A DNA stretch of 7,101 nucleotides from CAZOLI01 sp964580675 (GCA_964580675.1 CAZOLI010000092.1:1-7101); one strand, 5' to 3'; positions 1-6,580 are shown, counted from the first letter of the stretch. Notes: generated by a model not told the origin, from the letters alone. A program made the numbers and translations.

Positions 1-121
1 TTTGTATTTTTGACTCCAGATTGCTTTCGGACTGTGCGGACACCATTGATGAGGGTTGGAACAGCAGGAGGACCGCAAGGGTGCCGGCGATGAAAAGCAG
101 TTTTCGGGTTGTTCTTCTCAT
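1..121 (-). CDS. Secreted or exported protein, N-terminal fragment (runs off the left edge)
   Basis: Reading the minus strand from an ATG at 121-119, the frame stays open to the window edge and gives 40 residues. They begin MRRTTRKLLF and form a textbook Sec signal peptide: four basic residues in the first six (R2, R3, R6, K7), a hydrophobic core at about residues 8-20 (rich in Leu, Ala, Val, Ile), and a likely signal peptidase I site after V-S-A at residues 27-29, before Q-S-E. What follows is hydrophilic (SESNLESKIQ). The mature protein lies outside the window, so its function is unknown; it probably acts in the periplasm, envelope or outside the cell. No good Shine-Dalgarno sequence is visible upstream of the ATG. 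The gene is divergent from the STAS gene starting at 632. Plus-strand frames also read through this stretch, but the complete signal-peptide pattern makes the minus strand the better call. Confidence 0.6.
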   Translation of the reverse strand, partial: MRRTTRKLLFIAGTLAVLLLFQPSSMVSAQSESNLESKIQ

Positions 122-631
122 TTGTTTATGGACCGTTTTTGGTTTAGTTGGGAGGCAATGAAAACAGTTGTACGGATACCGGTTCGGCTGTGTTTTATTG
201 CGGCACCGGTTCGTAGGCCGTATAGGACGCGCCTGCGAAAAAACGGCCTGGTTCGGGACGGATCCGGTTTAAACGGGGTGGCGATCTGCGGCGCGCACGA
301 TGCTTCTGCACCGAACCCGCGGAATTCGGACACAATAAGGGAGCCGCAGCCACCGATTTCGCGCCCTGGCCCGGTGCCACCTGACCGTATTTTTTCTCGA
401 AGTTCGGGCCGTACGGGATACCAAACCGGTTGATGCTGAGGCTCACACCCCTATTCAGGTGGGGTTTTCCAGGCAGCGCAAACGATTCTTAAATCTAAGG
501 AATGGGGGGTTCAATTTCAATGAAGTTGCGTTTTTTAAGGGTCTCTGATACAGTAAAGCATCGTCTTGTGGATGGATCAGCACATCGTAAGCGGTGGTGG
601 ATGATTCCGGTCTGGTTAACGGGAAATTCTC
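122..631. other. Intergenic region between divergent genes, no convincing gene
   Basis: This 510-base stretch lies between the minus-strand signal-peptide gene and the plus-strand STAS gene. Open frames of roughly 70-125 codons exist on both strands (for example 56-433 plus, 195-446 minus, 118-333 minus), but they overlap one another, lack ribosome binding sites, are rich in Arg/Pro/Ser, and show no recognisable domain. The minus frame 333-118 ends in a TGA that overlaps the signal-peptide ATG (ATGA), which could be chance. The 9-mer ACCGGTTCG occurs at 178-186 and 205-213, 27 bases apart, and the palindrome CCGTACGG at 409-416. It should carry promoters for both divergent genes; only one candidate is visible (526-554). 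Confidence 0.5.
526..554 (+). promoter_or_regulatory. Candidate extended -10 promoter for the STAS gene
   Basis: TTGCGT (526-531) and TACAGT (549-554) are separated by exactly 17 bases, and the second hexamer is preceded by TG plus one base, as in an extended -10 element. The -35 matches the consensus at three of six positions and the -10 at four of six. Initiation would fall near 561, giving a leader of about 70 bases before the ATG at 632. This rests on the sigma-70 consensus only, and the organism's own consensus is unknown. Confidence 0.3.
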
Positions 632-2050
632 ATGAGTGACCTGGAACTTGATGTGGAACCCCTTCAGGAAGAGGGAACCGGCCTTCTGGTGACGGTACAC
701 GGCCGAATTGACTCCCGCACCGTTCCGGTGTTTCAGGAGCGGCTGGAGAAGATAAAAAACCGGGAACGCAACAACATTCTCCTGCTGGATCTCGGGGACG
801 TCGATTACATTAACAGCACGGGGCTCGGCGCGCTGGTAAAATTGAGCGACCGCATTGACAACGAGGGGGGAACCCTCGCCCTTGCCGATCTGCAGGAAGG
901 GGTTCGGGTACCCATGGAAAGTCTCGGGGTCGACGCGTTTTTTGACCTGTTTCCTTCCGTGGAGGAGGCCCGGGACCACCTTGGCGTCGAGGAGCCCGAG
1001 GAGCCGGAGGTCGAACCGGCGGATGAACAACCGGAACCGGTGGAGGAGGAACCGGAGTTGATCGAGGAGGACGAACTGGTCGAAACCCTTGAATCGGATG
1101 AGGAGGGAGATCCCGCCGACACCGTGGAGATCGAAGAACCGGTGGTCGGCGAACCGGTGGAGGAAGGGGCAACATCCGAACCGGAGGATGCGGATGACGT
1201 TATTACGTTCGACGGGGAAGAATCCCCCGCGGAGGAAGAACCGGTGGAGACCGCCGATTCGTCCGCCACCGCCGATGAGGTTTCAGAATCATCCGGAGAC
1301 CCGGATGCAGAACCCGCTCCGGAGGATCTGGATGTGGAGGAAGTTATGACGGAAGAAGAATCGGAGCAGGAAGAGGAGGAGGTACTCGAAGACGTTGATG
1401 AAACGGATGAACAGCCGGCAAAAATTGAACTGGAGTCCGAGCCGGAAACAGATGAGAAAGCGGAAAAATCAGAAACCGGCGAATCGGTGGAGGAAGAGAC
1501 GGAACAACCTCCCGAACCCGAACCGGATACCGTTGTAACGAACTGGGAACCGGGTCAGACGGTTTCGTGCCGGACCTGCGGGGTGAAACTGGAACTGGGA
1601 AAGGAGAAGGGGGATTTTATGTGTCCGAATTGCTCAACCCTTCTGTCGATTGCGGACGGAAAACTCCAGTTTTTTGCCCCCGACGGGGCCCCGCCTATTT
1701 CCATGACCGTAAACTGCCGTCCCGAAAGCAAAGCAGGCCTGGCCGCGTTTCTGACAACACTCGCCGGCGAACGGGGACTTCCGGAACAGGAGGTCCGGCG
1801 CCTCAAACAGGTGGTCGAATCCGGTACGTCCCTGATCTACCGAAAAGCGTACCAGAAAAACCGAAACGGAACGTTCCGGGTGCTTGTTCAGTTTGAGGAT
1901 TCGAACATCCGGGTCCGGTTCGCGGATCACGGAAACACCATCGGAGAAGAAAACGGTGAAGTGGAAACCCTCCGTGAAATAACTGATCACCTTCAGATAA
2001 CGGAAAACCCGGAGGGAGGCAATATTTTATCGGTGGGCCTAAAACATTAA
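632..2050 (+). CDS. STAS domain - acidic linker - zinc ribbon - degenerate GHKL (RsbW-like) regulatory protein
   Basis: A 472-residue cytoplasmic protein with no membrane segment. Residues about 5-115 form a STAS (anti-sigma-factor antagonist) domain: a GRID motif at 24-27 and INSTGLGALV at 60-69, where S62 matches the Ser phosphorylated in SpoIIAA/RsbV. Residues 121-300 are a disordered linker with 63 Glu, 20 Asp and 21 Pro, only three Lys, no Arg and one aromatic (F193). Residues 313-334 hold C-x2-C (C313, C316) and C-x2-C (C331, C334), a zinc ribbon. Residues about 356-471 resemble the RsbW/SpoIIAB GHKL kinase fold, with ESGTS (396-400), ADHGNTI (431-437) and EGGNILSV (461-468). The N-box Asn is replaced by Ser (S400), the second Gly of DxGxG is Thr (T436), and no G2 box is seen, so ATP binding is probably lost. 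The ATG has a weak GGGA eight bases upstream and the STAS fold begins directly after it. Inference: a partner-switching scaffold that binds, rather than phosphorylates, its partners. I recognise no named family with this layout. Confidence 0.75.
   Translation: MSDLELDVEPLQEEGTGLLVTVHGRIDSRTVPVFQERLEKIKNRERNNILLLDLGDVDYINSTGLGALVKLSDRIDNEGGTLALADLQEGVRVPMESLGVDAFFDLFPSVEEARDHLGVEEPEEPEVEPADEQPEPVEEEPELIEEDELVETLESDEEGDPADTVEIEEPVVGEPVEEGATSEPEDADDVITFDGEESPAEEEPVETADSSATADEVSESSGDPDAEPAPEDLDVEEVMTEEESEQEEEEVLEDVDETDEQPAKIELESEPETDEKAEKSETGESVEEETEQPPEPEPDTVVTNWEPGQTVSCRTCGVKLELGKEKGDFMCPNCSTLLSIADGKLQFFAPDGAPPISMTVNCRPESKAGLAAFLTTLAGERGLPEQEVRRLKQVVESGTSLIYRKAYQKNRNGTFRVLVQFEDSNIRVRFADHGNTIGEENGEVETLREITDHLQITENPEGGNILSVGLKH
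1034..1247 (+). repeat. Dispersed 10-mer repeats inside the acidic-linker coding region
   Basis: GAACCGGTGG occurs four times in one reading register (1034-1043, 1136-1145, 1151-1160, 1238-1247), coding each time for Glu-Pro-Val plus the start of a further codon (EPVE or EPVV). The surrounding GAGGAGGA runs encode Glu. This is consistent with the linker having grown by local duplication or slippage. Confidence 0.55.
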
Positions 2051-2066
2051 CGTTTCTTGTTGATGC

Positions 2067-2087
2067 CGTACGGACGGAAACCGTACG
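2067..2087. repeat. Inverted repeat (7-bp stem) downstream of the STAS gene
   Basis: CGTACGG (2067-2073) and CCGTACG (2081-2087) are perfect reverse complements around a 7-base loop, ACGGAAA. The left arm is also part of the 8-base palindrome CCGTACGG (2066-2073). It lies 16 bases after the STAS stop codon and about 135 bases before the ispF start. There is no T-run after it, so it is not a standard Rho-independent terminator. It could be an operator, an RNA processing hairpin or a Rho-type 3' end. Beyond this hairpin and the ispF ribosome binding site, the 172-base gap shows nothing I can name. Confidence 0.35.
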
Positions 2088-2210
2088 AGTTACGGGGGGC
2101 GTTGATCGATCCATAAGAATGAGGGGTTCCTGTAATGACCACGTCCATGTTCGTTTTGAATGTGTCGGTGTCGAAATTCGTACGGATTTGGATCTGATTA
2201 CTGCTCGCTT

Positions 2211-2214
2211 GAGG
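2211..2214 (+). promoter_or_regulatory. Ribosome binding site that decides the ispF start
   Basis: GAGG, eight bases before the ATG at 2223. The frame is open further upstream, to 2160, but the extra residues do not belong to the IspF family, and this GAGG is the only well-placed Shine-Dalgarno match, so 2223 is the preferred start. Confidence 0.6.
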
Positions 2215-2222
2215 CCCCATCC

Positions 2223-2750
2223 ATGAATGAAAGCATCGAGTCCGGCGTTCGCTCGATACGCAGTGGCATTGGTTATGATCTTCACCGGCTGGAGGAGGGA
2301 CAGTCCTTTGTCCTCGGCGGGGAAAATCTGGACGCGTCGTTCGGACCGGTCGGTCACTCGGACGCAGATGCGCTTCTGCACGCCGTTGCGGACGCCTGTC
2401 TGGGCGCGGCGGGATTACGGGACATGGGTCACTATTTTCCCGATGATGACCCGGCCTACGAAGACATCTCAAGCCGCAGAATTCTTCGGCAGGTGGTGGA
2501 AAAGATCCGGGATCGGGGCTACACGGTAACACAGGTGGACACGGTCGTGCAGCTGGAACAACCCGCTCTCTCCGGTGTCATCCCGGAAATGACGGAGAAC
2601 CTGTCGGAACTTCTGTCGGTTCCCACGGGGGCGGTGGGGATAAAAGCCACGCGGAACGAGGGGCTCGGGCCGGTCGGCCGCGGGGAGGCCGTCATCGCGA
2701 GGGCAACCGTCCTGCTACGGACATTGAATCGGGACGGCGACGAATCATGA
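2223..2750 (+). CDS. ispF: 2-C-methyl-D-erythritol 2,4-cyclodiphosphate synthase
   Basis: IspF converts CDP-methylerythritol 2-phosphate to methylerythritol 2,4-cyclodiphosphate and CMP, the fifth step of the MEP isoprenoid pathway; the family is a cytoplasmic homotrimer using a divalent metal. The 175-residue product has GIGYDLHRL at 15-23, giving the metal ligands D19 and H21; HSDADALLH at 45-53, giving the third metal ligand H53; and LRDMGHYFPD at 65-74. The C-terminal signature KATRNEGLGPVGRGE (141-155) keeps Glu146 and the GRGE loop, but the usual Thr-Thr after KAT is Arg144-Asn145. About 14 residues precede the point where most family members start, making it slightly longer than usual. 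The last four bases overlap truA (ATGA), so the two are almost certainly co-transcribed and translationally coupled. ispD, often fused or adjacent, is not in this window. Confidence 0.95.
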   Translation: MNESIESGVRSIRSGIGYDLHRLEEGQSFVLGGENLDASFGPVGHSDADALLHAVADACLGAAGLRDMGHYFPDDDPAYEDISSRRILRQVVEKIRDRGYTVTQVDTVVQLEQPALSGVIPEMTENLSELLSVPTGAVGIKATRNEGLGPVGRGEAVIARATVLLRTLNRDGDES

Positions 2751-3604
2751 CGGACCGTTCCTGTTCGGACCGGGAAAACGCTCCGTACCCCGGTGACAAA
2801 TACCGGCTTCGTCTGCGATACGATGGCACCCGATTCCACGGCTGGCAGATGCAGAAGGATCTGCCAACGGTGCAGGAAGCCCTCGAAAACGCTGTTGAGG
2901 AGTGTTTTCAGAACAGGGTTCCGGTGTTTGGGGCCAGCCGAACCGACGCCGGGGTTCACGCCCTCGGCCAGGCCGCTCACCTGCGGATTGACACCGATCG
3001 CCCCACATCGACCATTCAGTCCGGACTGAACAATTTCCTGCCGGAGGACGTGGTTGTACAGGACGTGGAGGCCGTGCCGGATCATTTTCATGCTATCACG
3101 GATACCACGGCAAAAACCTACACGTATTTGATGGTTAACCGACGTTCCCCGCCGGCCCTTCTCCGGGATTACCTCAACTGGGTTCCCTCGTCCCTGGATT
3201 TTGAGGTGATGGAGGAAACGGCCTCGATCTTCGAGGACACGAGAAATTTCCGGGCCTTCGCGACCGATGCGGACGAGGTTAATGATCCCGTTTGTGCCGT
3301 GTATTCCGTTGAATTGACCCGAAATTCACCGTATATTGTGTTTCAGGTGACCGGTGAACGGTTTCTCTACAACATGGTTCGAACCATGGTGGGAACCCTG
3401 ATTGAGGCGGGGAAAGGAAACACGGATCCTGCATTGGTCGAGAAGGTCCTTGAGGCGGGAGACCGGACGCGTGCTGCCCCTGTTGCGGAAGCGGCCGGCC
3501 TGTACCTGAGGTGGGTGCATTACAGAAAGCCGGTTCCGTACGACGACTATAATATTAGTGGACCGGGGGATGTCCTGTTCCCGACGGGGAACCGGACGGG
3601 TTAA
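2747..3604 (+). CDS. truA: tRNA pseudouridine(38-40) synthase
   Basis: TruA isomerises uridines 38, 39 and 40 in the tRNA anticodon stem-loop to pseudouridine, without cofactor, as a homodimer. The 285-residue product is of normal family length. It shows LRLRYDGTRFHGWQ (21-34), the opening strand of the fold; GASRTDAGVHALGQ (62-75) with the catalytic Asp D67; AKTYTY (122-127); FRAFA (168-172); RFLYNMVRTMVGTL (205-218); and the closing RAAPVAEAAGLYL (242-254). A tail of about 30 residues after that is poorly conserved in the family. The start is the ATG overlapping the ispF stop by four bases; about 18 hydrophilic residues precede the domain. All key residues are present, so the enzyme should be active. 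Confidence 0.96.
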   Translation: MTDRSCSDRENAPYPGDKYRLRLRYDGTRFHGWQMQKDLPTVQEALENAVEECFQNRVPVFGASRTDAGVHALGQAAHLRIDTDRPTSTIQSGLNNFLPEDVVVQDVEAVPDHFHAITDTTAKTYTYLMVNRRSPPALLRDYLNWVPSSLDFEVMEETASIFEDTRNFRAFATDADEVNDPVCAVYSVELTRNSPYIVFQVTGERFLYNMVRTMVGTLIEAGKGNTDPALVEKVLEAGDRTRAAPVAEAAGLYLRWVHYRKPVPYDDYNISGPGDVLFPTGNRTG

Positions 3605-3657
3605 CCCATTTACGGCCCAGAACACCTGTACTGGAATTCCGGTCGGAACCACATAAC

Positions 3658-4224
3658 ATGAACTGGATCGACATTGGCTTTTTTGTGCTTACGATAGGGG
3701 GGTTCTTTCTCGGGTTCGTGTCGGGGTTGCTTTATCAGATCGGTCGAATCGTGTCGGTCATTGGTGCCGTGTATTCGGCCATTTATCTGCATTTGCCCGT
3801 TACTCGCTTGCTGAAGCCCCACGTGGACGACAACATCGCCGGCCCCGCCTCGTACATGCTTCTGTTCATCGTAACCTACATCGCGATGATGCTATTGCTT
3901 TCGATGCTGGACAGAGTGCTGAGGGAGGCGGACGTGAAGAAGTACGACCGAACCCTTGGCGGGATTTTTGGCATGTTGAAGGGGGCGTTGATTGCCGGTG
4001 TTCTCCTGCTCGGCCTGGCCCTGTATCCCAACCAGGCCATACGGGAAGATATTCGTTCCTCCCTGACCGGAACCCCCCTTCTCAACGTAACCCGGAAAAT
4101 AACCGTAATGGTACCGCGGACCGTCACGAAAACCCTCTCCCGCACGTACCGGAACGTACGGAAAAAATCCGGCCGGCAACTCGAGAACGAACTCCTGTCC
4201 GGAGAGGAGAAGGAAACGGATTGA
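3658..4224 (+). CDS. cvpA: CvpA family inner-membrane protein
   Basis: A 188-residue membrane protein matching the CvpA (colicin V production) family. Hydrophobic segments lie at about residues 5-24, 28-46, 63-85 and 103-122, giving four predicted transmembrane helices. The family signature between helices 3 and 4 is visible as YDRTLGGIFGMLKGALIAGVL (starting at 96, split here by residue: D97, G101-G102, F104-G105, K108-G109). The start NWIDIGFF is typical, with an Asp in the first helix. The C-terminal 65 residues are basic then acidic and probably cytoplasmic. CvpA is needed for colicin V export in E. coli and affects envelope robustness; its molecular action is unresolved. The gene begins 53 bases after truA with only a weak CGGAA upstream. 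It is followed by 130 bases, starting with a C-rich stretch, in which I see no gene or terminator. Confidence 0.82.
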   Translation: MNWIDIGFFVLTIGGFFLGFVSGLLYQIGRIVSVIGAVYSAIYLHLPVTRLLKPHVDDNIAGPASYMLLFIVTYIAMMLLLSMLDRVLREADVKKYDRTLGGIFGMLKGALIAGVLLLGLALYPNQAIREDIRSSLTGTPLLNVTRKITVMVPRTVTKTLSRTYRNVRKKSGRQLENELLSGEEKETD

Positions 4225-4354
4225 ATGCCCCCCTCCCGCCCCCCATAACATGGTTGGACGTCGGAATGAAGAACACGCAAGTTCCAGCGGCAAACCGATG
4301 TCGAAATAACAGCTGATTCGCGCTCGTCTCGGAACAGAACACCATGACAGGTTC

Positions 4355-5530
4355 TTGCAAACACGAGTCCTCCATTTAATAACGAGAATGATCCTGGGCG
4401 GTGCTCAGGAAAACACCCTTCTCACCGTCGACGGGCTCAAGAAAAAACCGGAATACAGCGTGCTGCTGGCAACTGGCCCTGCGCTTCGTCCCGAGGGCTC
4501 CCTCCTGGAGGAAGCGGATCGCCGGAACATTCCCGTCCGGCAACTCCGGTCGCTTCGCAGGGACCTCCTGCCCTGGCACGACGGCCGGGCGTTTCTGGAC
4601 GTGTATCGATTGCTGAAGAACTGGCAACCGGACATCGTACACACGCACAGCTCAAAGGCGGGAATTCTGGGGCGAGTGGCCGCGTGGATGCAGGACACAC
4701 CGTGTGTGATTCACACCATACACGGACTCCCGTTTCACCGGTATCAGTCCCCGGTGGCCTTTCATGCCTTTGCGGGACTCGAGCGAATGGCGGCCCGGAT
4801 GACGGATCGAATTCTCGTGGTCTGCAATGCGATGAAGGAGCAGGCCCTGGACGCCGGTGTGGGCCGGCCGGACAAGTTTCGCCGGGTGTATTCGGGCATG
4901 GAAATCGGACCGTTTCTGGACGGACCGGAGGATCGCGAGGTACGGCAGTTCCGGAAACGGTTCAATTTTCAGGAAGGAGATCAGGTACTTGCGAAAATTG
5001 CCCGTCTTGCCCCCCTGAAGGGACATCCCTATCTGTTCGAGGTTCTGCCGGACCTGTTCCAGACGTTCCCCGATCTGCACCTTCTGCTGGTGGGGGACGG
5101 AGAACGACGGCACCGGTACGAACGGCTCGTTCGCGAACGGGGATGGACGGACCGAGTGCATTTCACGGGGATGATTCCGCCGGAACGGATTCCGCTCGTG
5201 CTGCACGTTGTCGACCTGGTCGTTCACGCGAGTTTGCGCGAGGGGCTTGCCCGGGTGCTTCCGCAATCTCTTTTGAGCAGCACACCGGTGGTTACTTTTG
5301 ACGTGGACGGCGCGCCGGAGGTCGTGAGAAACGGAGACACCGGATGGCTGGTTCCCGCGGAGGACACCGGTGCACTTGGCGAAGCCCTCCACGAGGCCCT
5401 GGCCAATCCGGAAGAGGCGAATCGCCGCGCACACCGGGGTCGTGAATACTGTCGGGACCGGTTCCCGGCCGATAGGATGGTGGAAGACATTCACCAAATT
5501 TACCGAAAATGTATTGATTTCACCGGATAA
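4355..5530 (+). CDS. Family 4-type (GT-B fold) glycosyltransferase
   Basis: A 391-residue cytoplasmic or membrane-peripheral enzyme, probably moving a sugar from a nucleotide-sugar onto an envelope glycan or lipid; donor and acceptor cannot be read from sequence. The N-terminal acceptor half starts VLHLITRMILGGAQENTL (5-22), the glycine-rich opening of GT4 enzymes, and contains DIVHTHSSKAGILGR (93-107) and HTIHG (120-124). The C-terminal donor half contains AKIARLAPLKGH (213-224), where R217 and K222 match the phosphate-binding Arg/Lys pair; LLLVGDGE (243-250); and EGLARVLPQ (296-304). In the usual E-x7-E motif the second Glu is Gln here (E296, Q304). As far as I remember, an REGL-RVLPQ form occurs in a recognisable GT4 subgroup, so it need not mean inactivity. 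The start is TTG at 4355: the family begins exactly here and no in-frame ATG or GTG follows the stop at 4307. It ends 50 bases before the pseudokinase. Confidence 0.87.
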   Translation: MQTRVLHLITRMILGGAQENTLLTVDGLKKKPEYSVLLATGPALRPEGSLLEEADRRNIPVRQLRSLRRDLLPWHDGRAFLDVYRLLKNWQPDIVHTHSSKAGILGRVAAWMQDTPCVIHTIHGLPFHRYQSPVAFHAFAGLERMAARMTDRILVVCNAMKEQALDAGVGRPDKFRRVYSGMEIGPFLDGPEDREVRQFRKRFNFQEGDQVLAKIARLAPLKGHPYLFEVLPDLFQTFPDLHLLLVGDGERRHRYERLVRERGWTDRVHFTGMIPPERIPLVLHVVDLVVHASLREGLARVLPQSLLSSTPVVTFDVDGAPEVVRNGDTGWLVPAEDTGALGEALHEALANPEEANRRAHRGREYCRDRFPADRMVEDIHQIYRKCIDFTG

Positions 5531-5580
5531 TCAGGCTACACTATCGTTTCTTACGGCCTTTCGATATTTTTTGGTTGACC

Positions 5581-6552
5581 ATGACTCCCGAAACCGAGAA
5601 GACCTCAACGAAGGAGACGGAACCCCAGAAGATCCTGGTGGGGGCAGAATCCCCCGGTGACCGGGAAGAGGCACGGGAGTGGGCACGGAACTGTCTGGAA
5701 ACCGCGGCCCGGCAACGGTTGGATTCACCCGAGGAGGAACCGGAACAATCCTCGCTCGTACCGGTCGGCCGATCGTCGCGACCGGGGGTGTGGTATGTTC
5801 ACCTCAAGGACCTGGAGAACGATCTTGACGTTCGTCTCCGGCAGGTCAAAACAGAGGGAAAAGAGGCGGAAAAGGCCATCATGAATTTTCTCCTCCGTGC
5901 GCAGAACCTCCTGCGTTTTGACCACAGGACCTTCGCTTCAACCTGGGCCATCGTCCGACACGATCCCTGGATATCCATCATCGGCGAATACGTGGACGGG
6001 ATGCCGCTCGATGCATTTGTGGAGGATATCGATGGTGTGGGTGGGAACCTGCTTCTTCGATTTGCGTACCTGCTCTGTCATTCGCTTGGAAAAGCAGCCC
6101 GGCTGCAGGCACACCACCTGAATGTCACCCCGAGCAACGTCATCATCAACCGATCCGGGACCCCCCGGCTCACCGATCCGTCCCTGAAGCGCCTCTACTC
6201 GGCCGCGCCCGATTTCTGGAACCGCGAGGTGAACAACAATGAAGAATGGATTCCGCCTGAGATCCGCTCGGAACCCGACCAGGGCGACGCCAGATCGGAC
6301 ATTTATCTTGTGGGAAAACTACTGTTCTACCTGAAGGAACACGTGTTGAAACCGGCACGAAACGGTTCGGCGTTTCTTGATTCGGTCATTCGGAAAGCCA
6401 CGCGGGAGGACCCCTCGGACCGGTATCGCAGTTTCCGGTTCATGTCCCTGGACCTTCCGGAACTGGACGCGGAATCACCGGAGCAGGCGGCGCTTGACGT
6501 TTCGTTCCCGGCACCGGATCAGTCCCGGGACGACCACACCGAATCCTCCTGA
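5581..6552 (+). CDS. Hanks-type Ser/Thr protein kinase fold, predicted pseudokinase
   Basis: A 323-residue cytoplasmic protein without a membrane segment. After about 60 charged residues comes a kinase fold in the standard order. The glycine loop is degenerate (VGRSSRPGVWYV, 62-73). The beta-3 strand reads DVRLRQV (83-89), with Arg87 where the ATP-binding Lys belongs. The hinge region is ISIIGEYVDGMPLDAFV (131-147). The catalytic loop is HLNVTPSNVII (179-189): HRD Asp becomes Asn181 and the loop Lys becomes Thr183, with Asn186 kept. DFG becomes D199-P200-S201. Structural motifs survive: PPE (225-227, the APE site), RSDIYLVG (238-245, the subdomain IX Asp D240) and EDPSDRY (276-282, with R281). 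So the fold is preserved while Lys, HRD and DFG are altered, typical of pseudokinases that act by binding. An ATG at 5581 is preferred over the in-frame TTG at 5575. No clear ribosome binding site is seen. Partners are unknown. Confidence 0.75.
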   Translation: MTPETEKTSTKETEPQKILVGAESPGDREEAREWARNCLETAARQRLDSPEEEPEQSSLVPVGRSSRPGVWYVHLKDLENDLDVRLRQVKTEGKEAEKAIMNFLLRAQNLLRFDHRTFASTWAIVRHDPWISIIGEYVDGMPLDAFVEDIDGVGGNLLLRFAYLLCHSLGKAARLQAHHLNVTPSNVIINRSGTPRLTDPSLKRLYSAAPDFWNREVNNNEEWIPPEIRSEPDQGDARSDIYLVGKLLFYLKEHVLKPARNGSAFLDSVIRKATREDPSDRYRSFRFMSLDLPELDAESPEQAALDVSFPAPDQSRDDHTESS

Positions 6553-6580
6553 TCCGGGCCCGGGCATACCACGTGGATCA
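6550..6580 (+). repeat. Inverted repeat at the pseudokinase stop codon
   Basis: TGATCC (6550-6555, including the TGA stop) and GGATCA (6575-6580) are reverse complements, and between them lies the perfect 10-base palindrome CCGGGCCCGG (6554-6563). No T-run follows, so it does not qualify as a standard intrinsic terminator, but it could fold at the mRNA 3' end. Confidence 0.3.

Noticed and set aside
81..161. Plus-strand small hydrophobic peptide (26 residues from GTG at 81, AGGAGG at 66-71); the same frame is open back to base 3
   Set aside because: It has a tempting ribosome binding site, but it is antisense to the signal-peptide coding stretch, whose full signal-peptide pattern is better evidence.
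56..433. Plus-strand open frame of 125 codons starting with TTG
   Set aside because: No placed ribosome binding site, Arg/Pro-rich composition and no motif; its first part overlaps the clear minus-strand signal-peptide gene.
118..446. Two overlapping minus-strand open frames (446-195 and 333-118), the second ending in an ATGA overlap with the signal-peptide gene
   Set aside because: The two occupy different frames over the same bases, neither has a ribosome binding site or a recognisable domain, and long open frames are expected in this base composition. A decayed gene cannot be excluded.
447..468. Hairpin CCCCT-ATTC-AGG-T-GGGG followed by TTTT, terminator-like on the plus strand
   Set aside because: Stem is short with a bulge, the T-run is only four bases, and no plus-strand gene ends upstream of it.
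520..639. 39-codon plus-strand frame overlapping the STAS gene start
   Set aside because: Short, no recognisable features, and it lies across the candidate promoter and leader; most likely chance.
4250..4309. 19-codon frame after cvpA whose start region (CATAACATG) resembles the cvpA start
   Set aside because: Similarity is limited to about nine bases and the peptide shows no features; treated as coincidence.
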